In this document: piece by piece, positions 1 to 11,604 of the stretch
Position numbering within the stretch: the first letter of the stretch is position 1
Layout of the letters: the number at the start of each line of letters is the position of its first letter
NCBI GenBank assembly: GCA_964035545.1
Contig: OZ037765.1
Location: 7,452,698-7,516,697 of the forward strand
DNA: 64,000 nt
Direction: 5' to 3'
Origin: Bugula neritina
Taxonomy: Eukaryota > Bryozoa > Gymnolaemata > Cheilostomatida > Bugulidae
Position numbers and translations under genes: made by a program
Notes under the pieces: generated by a model
What the model saw: only the letters and a program-made list of their open reading frames with translations
Told to the model about the DNA's origin: nothing
Databases searched by the model: none

Positions 1-2
1 GC

Positions 3-1533
3 CAATACGCGGAGAACCTTAACAACTCAAAGGATTTCAATTCTACTCAAAGTATAGCTGTTGATGCTTGTAATGTACAAGTTAATGGCGAGTGGTGCAC
101 GAAGTTTGACTATGACAAGAGTATGTTTATGTCTACCATAGTTACAGATGTGAGTATATAATGCAATTTTATATGGTTTCTTGTCAAAATAATATTGTAT
201 GGCGTATGCTTTGTGCATATAGTACTTCAATCAATGATGACACGTGAAACTACATGTTATATTTATAACACTGCATACTTTTGATACTAAAAACTGTTTA
301 TAAATGATTCTAACTATATTTAAACTATAATTTTTTTACTATAATGTCTTATACATATCACTATACATATGTGATATAAAATCATTTTATTGAATTTTCA
401 ATACGAATAATTATATATTACATTATAGACTGCCATATACTGCACAGAACAATAAATTCTAAAGAATAAATTGACGTAGTATTATAATATTAAAATAGCA
501 TAATATAATGTTGCGCATTATATAAAGTATAAATATTCCCCATATAACTATTATTATTTTATACTAATATATTATACCGCTGATCAATTACTCATATTAT
601 AGACCTATTATAATTTCTCTCCTTAACTTATTTTACTAATATTATTTTCAGGTGTGTTACATTTTACTATTATACATCATTATATACTATCCTTGCAATG
701 CTTGTCTGTATTATTATAATAAGGCACGCATGATCTAGAATGCCATTGACAAAATATTTTTGACAATGCATTAGCTTCAAATACAACTTCAGCGCTAATT
801 TTAGTTTGATTTGGTCTGCGATAGGAAACATTATGTTACCATAGCAAATATGGCTTGGATGGCCAGTGAAGGAGTTGGAGCTCTTCTAGGTTCCTACATT
901 AGTGACAGGTGATGTAACAATGTTTGCAATCAGCATCGATGAAAAGAGGGGCAATTTTATAAACAACATTAATATAAATACTTTGTTGAAGGATGTGAAT
1001 TATCAATGTAATTTAATGTGAGGTGACATGGCTTTGCATTGCATAATATTTCAACTCCAAACCTAGAGGCTGTAATTTGTGAAACTGAGTATTGTAGTTG
1101 CGAAACATATAGAAAAATATTTCTTATTTAAATTACAACATTAGGGGTATCACTATAGGCTGAGTTGTGTAATGGTACCAGAGGCTATTCTTATTTTAAC
1201 CTTGTTGAAGCTAAAAAACATCAATACTGGTGATTTATACTCTGAAATTTTGTAACAGGTGCTGTTAAAAACTCCATATTTCAATATTGCTAAAACATGT
1301 TTGTGGTAGTTTTGTATGTTTTGTTTTGCTGCCTTCGATTGATAAAATGTTGAATGCAACATAAAATGGAAAATCTTAAATAAGATTTTCCATTTTATGT
1401 TGCATTCAACATTTTATCAATCCAACATCAAAAGTTTTTGTTCATTTCTGTTTGGTACTTTTTCAATGATTTACTACCAAACATTTCATACAAAAACATA
1501 GAATGTTCAAAAAAAAGAAAAAAAAAATATATA

Positions 1534-1586
<53 letters not shown>

Positions 1587-1776
1587 TAGCATTTTGCAAT
1601 GCTCATGACTCCTAGGTGACCCCTAGAGTCACTTGAGCACTCTGGCTTGAGTTTACACACCTTTTAAATATGCTTTAGTAAAACTATAAGTTTTACTATT
1701 GCGAAGGTGTGGGCCATGGTACTCTGTTCTGTGCTGATGAGGGGACAAATTCCGAAACAGCTGCTGTCCACAGATT

Positions 1777-1834
<58 letters not shown>

Positions 1835-4800
1835 CACCATATCATCATCATGATTTACAGATATGGGAGAAAGCCAATGGTCATAGCAACATATCTAACG
1901 ATTGGAGTGTTTGGCAGTGTGACCGCCTCCTCTGTTAACCTCACCATGTACATCATCATACGGTGTATCATGGGATTTGTCTGCTTTGCTGGATTTTCGG
2001 CTGCTGCAGCACTCTGTAAATATTCTTTACGACTTTTTACAATACTTTGCATGTATGCTAAATGGGAAGCTTCTGTATTTCAGACTGCATAAGGTTAAAA
2101 AATAATCTGCACACTGAGATGAATAATTAAGGTCAAAAAGACAAAAACTGAATACAACATGACCAATACAGTGTACAAATATGTGAAATACAGGTAGATA
2201 ATTTAGTAATGCCACCTACCATGATGAACAGTAAATAAATATATCTATATAAACTATGCCAGATAATAATGCTGGTATCCATTTTAAGTCGAGACTGGGC
2301 GAATAAAAATGTATGACAGTTTTTTGAGTCAATAAAAATGCTACGCCTTCGAACGGAATGATTTTATGCTTGCAAAAATATTTAGTAACACTAATGGTTG
2401 GCTGTTAGATGACTACATTCCTAGCTTCATAGTGTACCTCTATTCTCCATCATCTTAGAGCAGTACATGTTTCTATCACCGGCAAGCAATGGTCTATACT
2501 CATTGACTGTTGAAATTTTACAGAGAGTTTTTTGTTGTGTATAACTAGCAGTTATGTTGCTTATAAATAGCTAAATTATACTTGTGTTTTACAAGAGAGT
2601 TTTATAATTATATTACTGAATGCTCATGTATTAGTATTTTAAAGGCTCAAAAGGCAGTGAAATTGCTGTTTAGCAGAATAAGATATTCTAGTGTAACAGA
2701 TAAAATGAAACTCCTTGGTTGATACCTTTTATACTAGTTATTAGCCTTGTAACTTATAACAATTACATCGAGCCAATTTTTAACTTTGAACCTATAGATA
2801 TATGCTATTTTAATAGGCTTAGCTCATCATGGTTTTATCAAATAATAATTGTTTTTTAGAACTTTACCAAAAAATTAATGTATTTAAACCTTATAGCTAT
2901 TTCCGACTGTTACTCCTTTTCTTTTGACAGTTTGTCAACAAATCGCCATTATAGGTTTAATATTTTTTGGACTATAACTTAATTAATTTCTCTTTTTTCT
3001 AGTGATGGAGAGTGTATCCCCTCATAAGAGATCTCAGGCTTTAAACGCTATAGACCTCTTCTGGGTGCTGGGCTACAGCTCTCTCTCTTTGTGGGGCTTC
3101 CTAATTCGAGAGTGGCGCTACTTACAGCTGGCTATTAGCATTATCGGCGTGCCTTTAGGCATCATTTCCTTTTGGTAGGTAATTTATTATTTCTAGTGAA
3201 TAGTTGAGAAACAAAAATGTCTAATACTCATACTAATGCTCAATGCTTGCCTAGATAGCATAACTCCAAGTTTCAAGTCTAGAATTTCGAAGTTTAAACC
3301 CTTGTTTTCAGGCTGCTTGAAGAAAGTCCCCACTGGTTATCAATCAATGGCAAGGAGCAGAAGTTGCTTGAGTTGCTGAATAAAATGGCTCGATGGAATG
3401 GAGTAGACATGCCTAATGCTATCCGTGGAGATTCACCCGGAGAAGAAAGCAAACTAGATTTTAAAACTGAGGAAGTGGCTGGTGGGTCAAGAGAAAACTG
3501 TTGTGACATCTGGCGCCACAAAAGAGTGATTGTCAGATTGATAGTGTACTCATTGGGGTGGTAAGTTTTAACTGGCCAGGCATGAAACAGTCTGACAATC
3601 ATTAAAGGTATTTTTTGTTCTAAAATTGATGAGAACTTAAAAATTAATGTAGCTATCATCTTGAAAAAGTTTTTAATGCAAAAACACACACACTTTATCA
3701 TTAAATATATACCAAAAGACGTTTTTGAAGCTATTACATTGTAACCTACTTTCTTGGTAGTTTAGTTAGAAAAATTTGCAGATTTCCATCCTATGTTTAT
3801 CATAAATCTTCTGTTTTAGGGTAGCTTGTGCATTCTGCTACTATGCTTTATCGTTTGGAGTGACAAACCTTCCTGGTAACTTGTACCTCAATAACTTTAT
3901 AATGAGTGGAGTAGAAGCCCTGGCTTATGTGTGCTGCTTCGTCATAGCATACACTGGACGAAAAGTGCCTACAGTTGGAAGTTATTTGGCAGGAGGGTGC
4001 AGTCTTCTGATATCCATTATAATACAGCTTTATGCACCTGGTATAGTATTTATCTGCTTTTATATTAACTAAATTATTTTGAATACACGTATGATGAAAT
4101 ATATTTAAATTTTTACCAAATTTATCAAAGGTTGCATATCCGTTCAATACAAGAGTAGTTGCTATAGTTTGCTAAATTAAAACAAAGACACCATGTAATT
4201 AACCACCGTTTACCAATTACACAATTAATATCAAGTAATGCTCTGCTATAAAAAGATATAATTGCTAGTCTAATAATTACTGACCCAGGGTTACTAATGA
4301 TCAGTAGTTGTTAATGTAAATTAATTTATCTGGCAGCTCAAAGTTATTGCGTTGGAACTGGTAAACATGGTATTGAATTCTTATTTAGAGACTTTAGCTA
4401 GAGCCAGAGCCATCACAGCACTTAGTGTTGTGGGAAAGTTCTGCATATCAGCAGCATGGCAGATAATATTTGTATGGCAGAGTGAAGTTTACCCGACGAC
4501 TCATAGGTGCATGCTGACATCTCTCAACGGTGTGGTTGGCCGTATCGGCACTATTCTAGCTCCCTACATGGTTGACTTGGTAAATACACAATATTATTTT
4601 ACTGTGAAAGCTTTAATCATTTAAAAATATGTTCTGGTTTAATATAATGACATTGAGATGGTTGAGTGACTCTAAACTGTTGCTTTACAGCACAAGTACA
4701 TTAATGTGCCCAATGAAGACATCATTTTGCCATCACTGTTTGTGGTGTTAATGGTTGGTGTTGGGCTGATGCACATCATTCCACCAGAAACTAACAAAAG

Positions 4801-5259
4801 GAAACTTCCAGTGAATTTGCATGAAGCCAATAAGTCAAGGTAAGTTTTAGTTAATTTATCTTATAGAAAACTCTAACCTTAGGAGTTGTTTTCCCATTTA
4901 TTTACAATTTCGCGCCTAAGCACCAATTTTGGCTCTTCTGAAAATACCATTAAATGCATTGATACTGCCACTAGTTTATTAACCGTAATATAATATTACT
5001 GCTTATAGATATATCAAGGTAAATATAAAACTACGGTATATTATACTTTTGGAGTGTTAGTTCTAAGGAAGTGTTCAGTACAAGAAGTTATCTGACTACA
5101 ACTATTATAAATTAAACTGGAATAATTATATAATTTGTATAAGCTTCAAGTTAAGCACTTAAACCGGCACTACATTGTAGCTTTCCATTTGCTGGAGAAC
5201 AAGATGAACTAAGAAGTACTTTCAAAGAAGATGGATTGCTGCAGACTACCAACACATAA
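3..5259 (+). CDS. SLC22-family organic ion transporter (MFS), 5' end missing
   Basis: Plasma-membrane major facilitator carrier of the SLC22 (organic cation/anion/carnitine) group. Exons I can join in phase: 3-149, 805-908, 1861-2015, 3002-3174, 3312-3560, 3820-4040, 4344-4579, 4691-4839, 5181-5259 (TAA). Family marks are visible in order: a cysteine-bearing extracellular loop, then STIVTDFDLVCD, the MFS loop 2-3 motif SDRYGRKP, ESPHWL after TM6, a charged cytoplasmic loop, QSEVYPTTHR before TM11 and PPETNKRKLP after TM12. The first methionine, TM1 and the start of the large extracellular loop lie left of the window. The 4344 acceptor was chosen because the nearer AG at 4336 gives a stop; it keeps the frame. 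Substrate cannot be told from sequence. It converges with SCO1. Confidence 0.9.
1337..1422. repeat. Perfect 42-bp-arm palindrome
   Basis: Two 42-nt arms (1337-1378 and 1381-1422) are exact reverse complements separated by two bases (AA). It lies in an SLC22 intron. The sequence just outside the arms does not pair, so the element has sharp edges. It could be a small inverted-repeat element, a recent inverted duplication, or a fold-back artefact of sequencing or assembly. Confidence 0.9.
1526..1584. repeat. (AT)n/(GT)n microsatellite
   Basis: Run of AT, then GT, then AT dinucleotides in the intron before SLC22 exon 1861-2015. Confidence 0.95.
1780..1832. repeat. (TA)n microsatellite
   Basis: About 26 TA units ending 28 bases before the 3' splice site of the exon at 1861. 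Variation in its length sits very near the branch point and pyrimidine tract region. Confidence 0.95.
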
Positions 5260-5986
5260 CCTATCATCTAACTCGAGCTTAGTAGAATTAGGTATAGCTT
5301 TACACACTGCAATACACAATATATTATTTTAAAATGTCAATGAAATAAAATTAAAACTGGGAAATAGATTGAACAACAATCGTACAACTGGAAGCATTAT
5401 AATTATATGCTGGCATAAACAATAATGAATGTGGCACCGAGTAGATGATTTTTTTACTTTATTAATTTATTTGATGACTAAACCATGATGATGATCACTG
5501 TAATGTGAATAGAGTTTAGCCAAAAGATTAGCAAAGCATAAAATTTACATAATTCGGTGTTCATTTCTATTATTTTGAAACAATATAACTTTGTTTTGTA
5601 GTTCTTAGTGACTATACAATATATGCTATACATTTAGATATTTTTATTATGTATATGCTTTCCATATCTATTGCATGAATAAATTTGAATATCATATTTA
5701 AAGATGGCACAAATAAAACTAAAAGCCATTTATATTAGTTTTAGATTAACCCAGGGATTGGGAAAAAAACAAAATCTAAACGTCACAAAATCTCGAGTTC
5801 AACATGACATTTTGAGGCAACATTGGTGGCTTCCTGCGTATCAACTTTATAAAAATGAAGTATAAACACACATAACTACAATGGTAACATGTATGAGAGA
5901 TCATCTATGCAACATACTCTTCCAACATTTGCTACAAACAATATTCCTAATCATAGGTTTACTAACTCCAGCTGTAACATAGACTA
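5260..5986. other. Intergenic gap between convergent SLC22 and SCO1
   Basis: No coding signal seen. An AATAAA at 5344-5349 lies about 85 bases after the SLC22 stop and is its likely poly(A) signal. The rest is AT-rich and must also hold the SCO1 3' UTR on the other strand. Confidence 0.6.
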
Positions 5987-8377
5987 TCAGGATTTTTCAG
6001 CATACTTCTTCTTCATTTTGGCATAATCTTTGATATGTTGTAATGACCCTTTGACAATGGACTCGGCATCATATCGTCTTTCATATACATCTACTACCTG
6101 CCCCTTAGGGTCTATAAGGTACATGCATATTGTGTGGTCTACCTGCAATAGGGAACCAATACTTTATACAAGAAAAGAATTTTTAAAATGTATTTTTATA
6201 TTATTCAAAGCCACTGCGGTGACTCGGTGATTACACCCGCAGTGTACAAATAAGGAACTTGGGCAAATATAGTACGTAAATCGACTTTTATCAATGCTTA
6301 AACTAAATTAAAGGTTATAAGAGAAAAAAATGTGTTTACATCAAAAGAAGAGAAAGCAATCATAAAAGCAGCAAACTTACTATATAGTCACCATCGCTGT
6401 CTTTTTCTCCTATACCAAAATACACTCTGTATGATTTAGCTACCTCCGATATTTCATCCATACTTCCGGTAAATCCTATTAGATTCTCAAAATCTGTAAA
6501 GCCAATGATGCACGATGATACCAACCAACATAATAATGAAGTATATATACTAATATTATATTTTAACAAACGCAAAATTTACTTCCTTTTATGTAAAAAC
6601 TCAAAGCATTAGTATCATTAGCATTGATGAGCAGTAATCAATGTTATAGAACCCAGTAAATTACCTTTACAGTACTTATGCATGTAATCTACAGTATCTC
6701 TATCGGGATCCAAGGTGATGAAAACTGGCTGCACGTTCACTGAGTTTGAACTTTTACCTGCGCAACATATTTAACAAGTGATAAACCTACGAAAGTGGAG
6801 AGTTTAAACTAGTATAAAATAGTACTTCTCATATAGATAAAAAATTTATTAATATTGGCTTGTTGGATATATACTAAATAATATTTGGAATTTTAGAAAA
6901 AACCTCTGTCATTTATTGCAATAAGAGATATAAAAAACGTACTAATGCCTTGAACAACCTTCATGAGTTTTTCTAGTTCCTCTGGACATATATCTGGACA
7001 GTGACTGAAGCCAAAATAGAGCATAAGCCACTGGCCGGTGAAGTCAGAAAACAGTCTACGTTTACCGTGCTGGTCTGTCAGGGACCAGTTGAGACTCCCC
7101 ACCCCCGACTCTGCAAGGGCGGATATTCTCTGCTCTGATTTCACTAGAAACAGTGAAGTGGAGAGCATCATCAAGTGACAGTTACTTTACTAATAACTTT
7201 GAAAATAACCAGACAAGATGAGCAGAAAAGTCAAGAAGTAAAGAAATAACAAACTCACACAACTGTTTGCCTTGTTCGAGCCACACATACAAACCATAGA
7301 GTGCAGCACTTATTAGTACTGAGACACCTATACTGATGGGTGTGATGTTTATTAACTAAAAGTAAACAATACATACATTAAGCATTGGGATATTCACTAT
7401 AATATATGTACTTGTTATTATGTGATAAAAGAAATAATTTATACTCACTGCTAGTCACATGAATTTAAAGTTATTTGTTAAAAGAACTGAAAATATTTTG
7501 CTTAGTGGACACATTACCATTCTATATTTTTGCCAACACAAGCTTGAGTCAGATTTTCTCTAATTTAAAATCATCTAAATTATATTTCATATCATATAAT
7601 TCTAATATAAGTTGGTCAAGTAGTGTCTTATTAAAAATTAATAACAAGTGCGAAGCTGCGAGCAAAAAGAGTGAAAATTTTAAAGAAAAAACTTACAGGT
7701 TGTTTCTTGGATGAGCTCTGATATCTCACTGAAGCTAAGTTGTAGAGCTATCAAAAATAAATATTTCATAGAACCACAAAAAATAATTACAGGTTCTTTG
7801 AAGTAATTCAATAATCTAGCAATCATATCTCAATCACAAATCCTGCATATCTTTAATGACACTGTATCTCAAAAACGGAAAAATTAAATTATGGTCCGGA
7901 TACTGTAAAAATCCAGTCACATTTCATAAAAGTATATTATGAAAAGTGAACATAAATGCTGAATTGAATTAAAAAATTAACTTATCTCTTATTGGTCTAA
8001 AGAATAAAATTGGCATATTTATGTTGAAAAATTATATGACAGACCGAATTTATTAGAAAATTTGAATATTTGAACAAATTGCATAATTTGAAAATGTCCA
8101 TTCTGACAAGTAATCCAAGTATGGATTTGTTTTTATCCAATATGTCACAGTAAACTAGTCTTTATGATGAAATATAACTATGAATAGACCAAAATAAATT
8201 ATTATACTTTTTACTTACTTGCATGTGCTTGTCATGGTTCCAACGAAGAATTGGTGAGCTAATGTTGGAAAAATAAAGTCTGCCTGGTGCACTAGACTTT
8301 GCTTTACAATCACAATGTCTGCATACTGAGTGACAAATTCTCCAAAAATATCTGACTTGGGATGGCTTGAGTATCAT
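5987..8377 (-). CDS. SCO1: SCO1/SCO2 copper chaperone for cytochrome c oxidase
   Basis: Mitochondrial inner-membrane, thioredoxin-fold copper protein that helps metallate the CuA site of COX2. Seven exons on the minus strand: 8377-8219, 7747-7697, 7355-7259, 7143-6943, 6757-6665, 6493-6381, 6142-5987. These total 870 nt (289 residues), close to the ~300 usual for the family. Residues 1-70 are basic and lack a clear acidic run, as expected for a mitochondrial presequence. One membrane span follows (about 74-95), then the domain start LTDQHGKRRLFSDFTGQWL. The CxxxC copper motif is in FGFSHCPDICPEELEKLMK, with ITLDPDRDT downstream, and the third copper ligand His is in DYIVDHTICMYLIDPKG near the C-terminus. 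All phases agree. SCO1 and SCO2 are not always separable in invertebrates, so the symbol is a family assignment. Confidence 0.95.
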
Positions 8378-9097
8378 CTTTCAACACTACCTATTAAATA
8401 GAATATAACTATTACTATAAGCTTTTAAGTTTTGCATAATTTTAAAGCTTTTATTGATTCATTTATTTTCAATGATTATCACTTGATCATGATAATAAAT
8501 CAAAACATAATCATAAACTTGTTGTCAGTAATTACAATTACTGATAACGTGATAAGTGATAATTATTAATTACAATCATTGATAATCATAATAATAGTCA
8601 TAATGATTATGATAAGGGTGTTTTAAACTTTATAAACATTATCAGTAATGAACTATAACTTATAGTTATAGTTATAGTTTTAAGTAATAATCATTAATCA
8701 TAATGATCTTAGTCTTACTACTAATTTTTTTAGTTCAAGCTTAGATTTAAAACTCATTCTCATACTCATATAAAAGATTAACATTTTTCAACTTTAAGTT
8801 AAAGCAAAACTAATATTGATTATAATCATCTTGATATTGATATTCATCACTTCATCATCATGATCATGGAATTCAAATTGGATTTAAATTAAATTGTCAT
8901 GGAAATGTCAGAGATCTAAGTTATAACAACTTTTGATAGCAAGTTTCACCATTTAATTGTGAATATGACAAAAATAGCAAATGCTGATTTGAAATCAAGT
9001 ATTTGACTTATGCTTCAGCGTGACTTTCAGTTTTATTATATAATTTATACCTCGGCAACACAGCTTTTGATCGCGATTGTTGTTGTATTTGTAGTGA
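8378..9097. other. AT-rich spacer upstream of SCO1
   Basis: The SCO1 promoter should lie here. From about 8450 to 8880 the sequence is cryptic low-complexity DNA made of ATGATTATCATTA-like words. No other gene is seen. Confidence 0.5.
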
Positions 9098-9245
9098 AAT
9101 TGCTTTATAGGCAGCGTCAAGTTGGGAGTGACTGAGTGCAATAGTTTGCGACTCTCGCGTTCAAAGTTGGACAAACCCTAACTTCAAACTCGAGAACTTT
9201 GAACTACTGCACTCAGTCACTACCAACTCAAAGCTGCTTATAAAA
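9098..9245. mobile_element. Short fold-back (MITE-like) element
   Basis: Imperfect inverted repeat with arms of about 65-70 nt around a centre near 9172. Both arms carry GTGACTGAGTGCA followed by a sequence with TTCAAAGTT, in opposite orientation. No coding capacity. Structure is seen directly; assignment to a transposon class is not possible from one copy. Confidence 0.7.
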
Positions 9246-9574
9246 CAATTTAGAGTGAAAAGTAACAAACTATAGCGCGTGAACCTAACAAAGTGAAAGC
9301 GGTCCACACATTATAGAAACGATGGTAAAAGTTATATGAAGACAACAGAACCTTTTGGTCGATACGTGCTTCAACCTGTGAAATATAACAATACTAGGTA
9401 GACATTCTTTTAAATGAAACACCGATTGAAATTAAATGATCTGAATAAAAAAGTATTCAAATTTTATAGTAAAGAAATACAATAAAAAACATTAATATTT
9501 GATTTTTATTTTAATTACATAAAAGAAAACTTTTTTAGCGGAGTGTACCGGCGATTCCGATTGTCTCAGATGGC

Positions 9575-10405
9575 TAGCATCATGGGGCTGCCACACTACA
9601 GTCAAAACGGCCATCTTGAACGCGTTTTCGAGGCTAAGCGTTGACCTCTGTGACGTCACAACTGAACGCAACAGTCAGTTTTTCGCGATGCGATGAAAGT
9701 TCAACATGTTCAACTGTCATCGCTGAAGTTGAGCGATCAGCCAATCACTGACTGGCCAGGTAAACCCTGATTGGTTAAGTGCTTTTACTTTTTCCACGTG
9801 CTACTAGCGAGCATTATTATTTGATTTGGTTCTTCGAAAATTATATTAATTTACTTTTAAAATAATTATGATGAAGTTATGTATGAAAGTTTCAATAAAT
9901 CATGAAAATAAGTATTCATTAGATAAATTTTGCTAAATTTTATCTGCATATTTAGTTTTTCTAATTTGGTTGAATTTTATTAGCGTACTATAACTATTAT
10001 TTTAGTTCTTTAGGCTAGTGAATGAGCTTGAATAAAGCTAAGTAATATCATTAAATAAAGCTAGTAATTTTGAATAATTGAAGCTAGTAAATTAGAATAA
10101 AAATAACTAGAAAATCTTATTAAATTATGCTAGTAAATCTCAAAAAATTGCGCTAAGATTAATTGTTGGTTACTGTGGATACTGCAGAAACTGGTTTATG
10201 GCATTCCTATTGGTTTAAAAGTTTACTGCGAGACTAGAGACAGTTAGCTTTCATCGTTCGTAGTGAACTGTAGTGTGACCAGTAAAAAGTAGGACGTGAC
10301 GTTGAAGGCATGCGCAAGCAGCTCCAAAATGGCCGCCACAGTCGCGTTTCGACTGTAGTGTGTTATGGGCATCACTGCTACACGGCAGGATGTCACTAAG
10401 AATAT
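9575..10405. mobile_element. Possible larger degraded fold-back element
   Basis: Two GC-richer blocks (about 9575-9690 and 10300-10405) resemble each other in inverted orientation. Both contain CACACTACAGTCRAAACG, then GGCCATYTTG, and farther in a CGTCAC core. Identity over about 100 nt is only moderate. The interior (9850-10160) is AT-rich with diverged GCTAGTAA repeats about 25-35 nt apart. It could instead be two unrelated GC-rich regulatory patches. Confidence 0.4.
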
Positions 10406-10479
10406 AAATATTAGTGGCGAGTCATGCACATTGATAGAGAACCCCATAAAATTATTATACTTGTAGTATTAGTATTACT

Positions 10480-11560
10480 ATTTCAATTTGCTATGCTTAA
10501 TCCTAAGATATACTTGTAGTAATAGTATGCACTACGTTACTGTGCAAATAAAGTAAAAATCAACTACTACTAGCAGTAGCTATACCGTATGGCCGTGGCG
10601 TATAACTATAGGTATAGACTTACTCTTAGAGTATAGTAATAGTAATACTAATAGTAATAACTAAATAAGTAATAGTTATACCTCCGTACACAGATATTGA
10701 TACTCATTAATCATTAATGATTAAATTTAAAATTAATGAGCTACGTCTACGACTATTTTTACCCTAGTTACTGTTAAAGTCTAACTCTAACTCTAAGCAT
10801 TAAATTTAATTATGATTGCGGATATCAGTAAGTCGCATAATCTTAAAGTTAAAGTTAATGCAATGGTAATGATAATCATTAACATTACAGTTTAAGTTAG
10901 TAAGTTACGATTATCATGACTAAGTCATTGTCATTAAGTTTAACATTAGCCAATTAGGGTTAAGAATAAGTTTAACTTTCAGCGTAATACTGATCGCCGG
11001 TCATGAACAAATATTTATTTATATTATTATTATTATTATTAATTTTAATATTATAAATTATTTTCATAATGATAATCATAATGTATTTGTTCAGTATAAT
11101 GATAAGTATAAACTGCACACTTAAAGTATTAGTAAAATAATAAAGTGACTATAACTATTAGTATTACTACAAGCATAACTTTTACTATAAGTATAACTCA
11201 GTATTAGTAATAGTATAAGATTGAGCATAGGAGTATAGCTCTGTAGAAATATTAGTATTGCAGTTACTAGTATTACTATTATTGGCATTGCCAAGTATAA
11301 CTATAAGACTAATAGTAATATTGTAATAAGTATAATATAAAATTAAATAAAATAAAAATCATATGCTTGAAGTTGAGCTTGAAATTAAATGTAATAAGTT
11401 TGGCATTTTTATAGTCATAATCATAATGAATAATCATTATAATGATACTAACTATCAAGTTGTTATTATGATTAATAATAAGATAATTTTATCATTAGAA
11501 CTAGAAGTTTATCATTAAATATAATATTTATTAAATTTGTATTACGACAATGAGTAACAT
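10480..11560. repeat. Low-complexity island of TAGTATTACTA-like words
   Basis: About 1 kb composed almost wholly of overlapping short words such as AGTATTACTA, ACTATAAGTA and ATTATTATG. It is not a pure tandem repeat: word order shuffles and both orientations mix. No ORF or gene signal. Similar islands occur at 39,150-40,080 and 52,050-53,010. Confidence 0.8.
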
Positions 11561-11604
11561 TATCAGAACAACGTTTTATATGTCGCTTTAGGCTGCTAAA
11601 AGCG

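Noticed and set aside
1709-2092. A 127-codon plus-strand ORF through the (TA)n tract
   Set aside because: It joins an intron microsatellite (YIYIYI) to a real SLC22 exon that starts at 1861 after a good acceptor.
3294-3701. A 135-codon minus-strand ORF
   Set aside because: Antisense to the SLC22 exon 3312-3560, which fits the family and splicing on the plus strand.
4361-4388. A possible 28-nt intron in SLC22
   Set aside because: Below plausible intron length. Moving the acceptor to 4343/4344 gives a continuous exon with transporter-like sequence.
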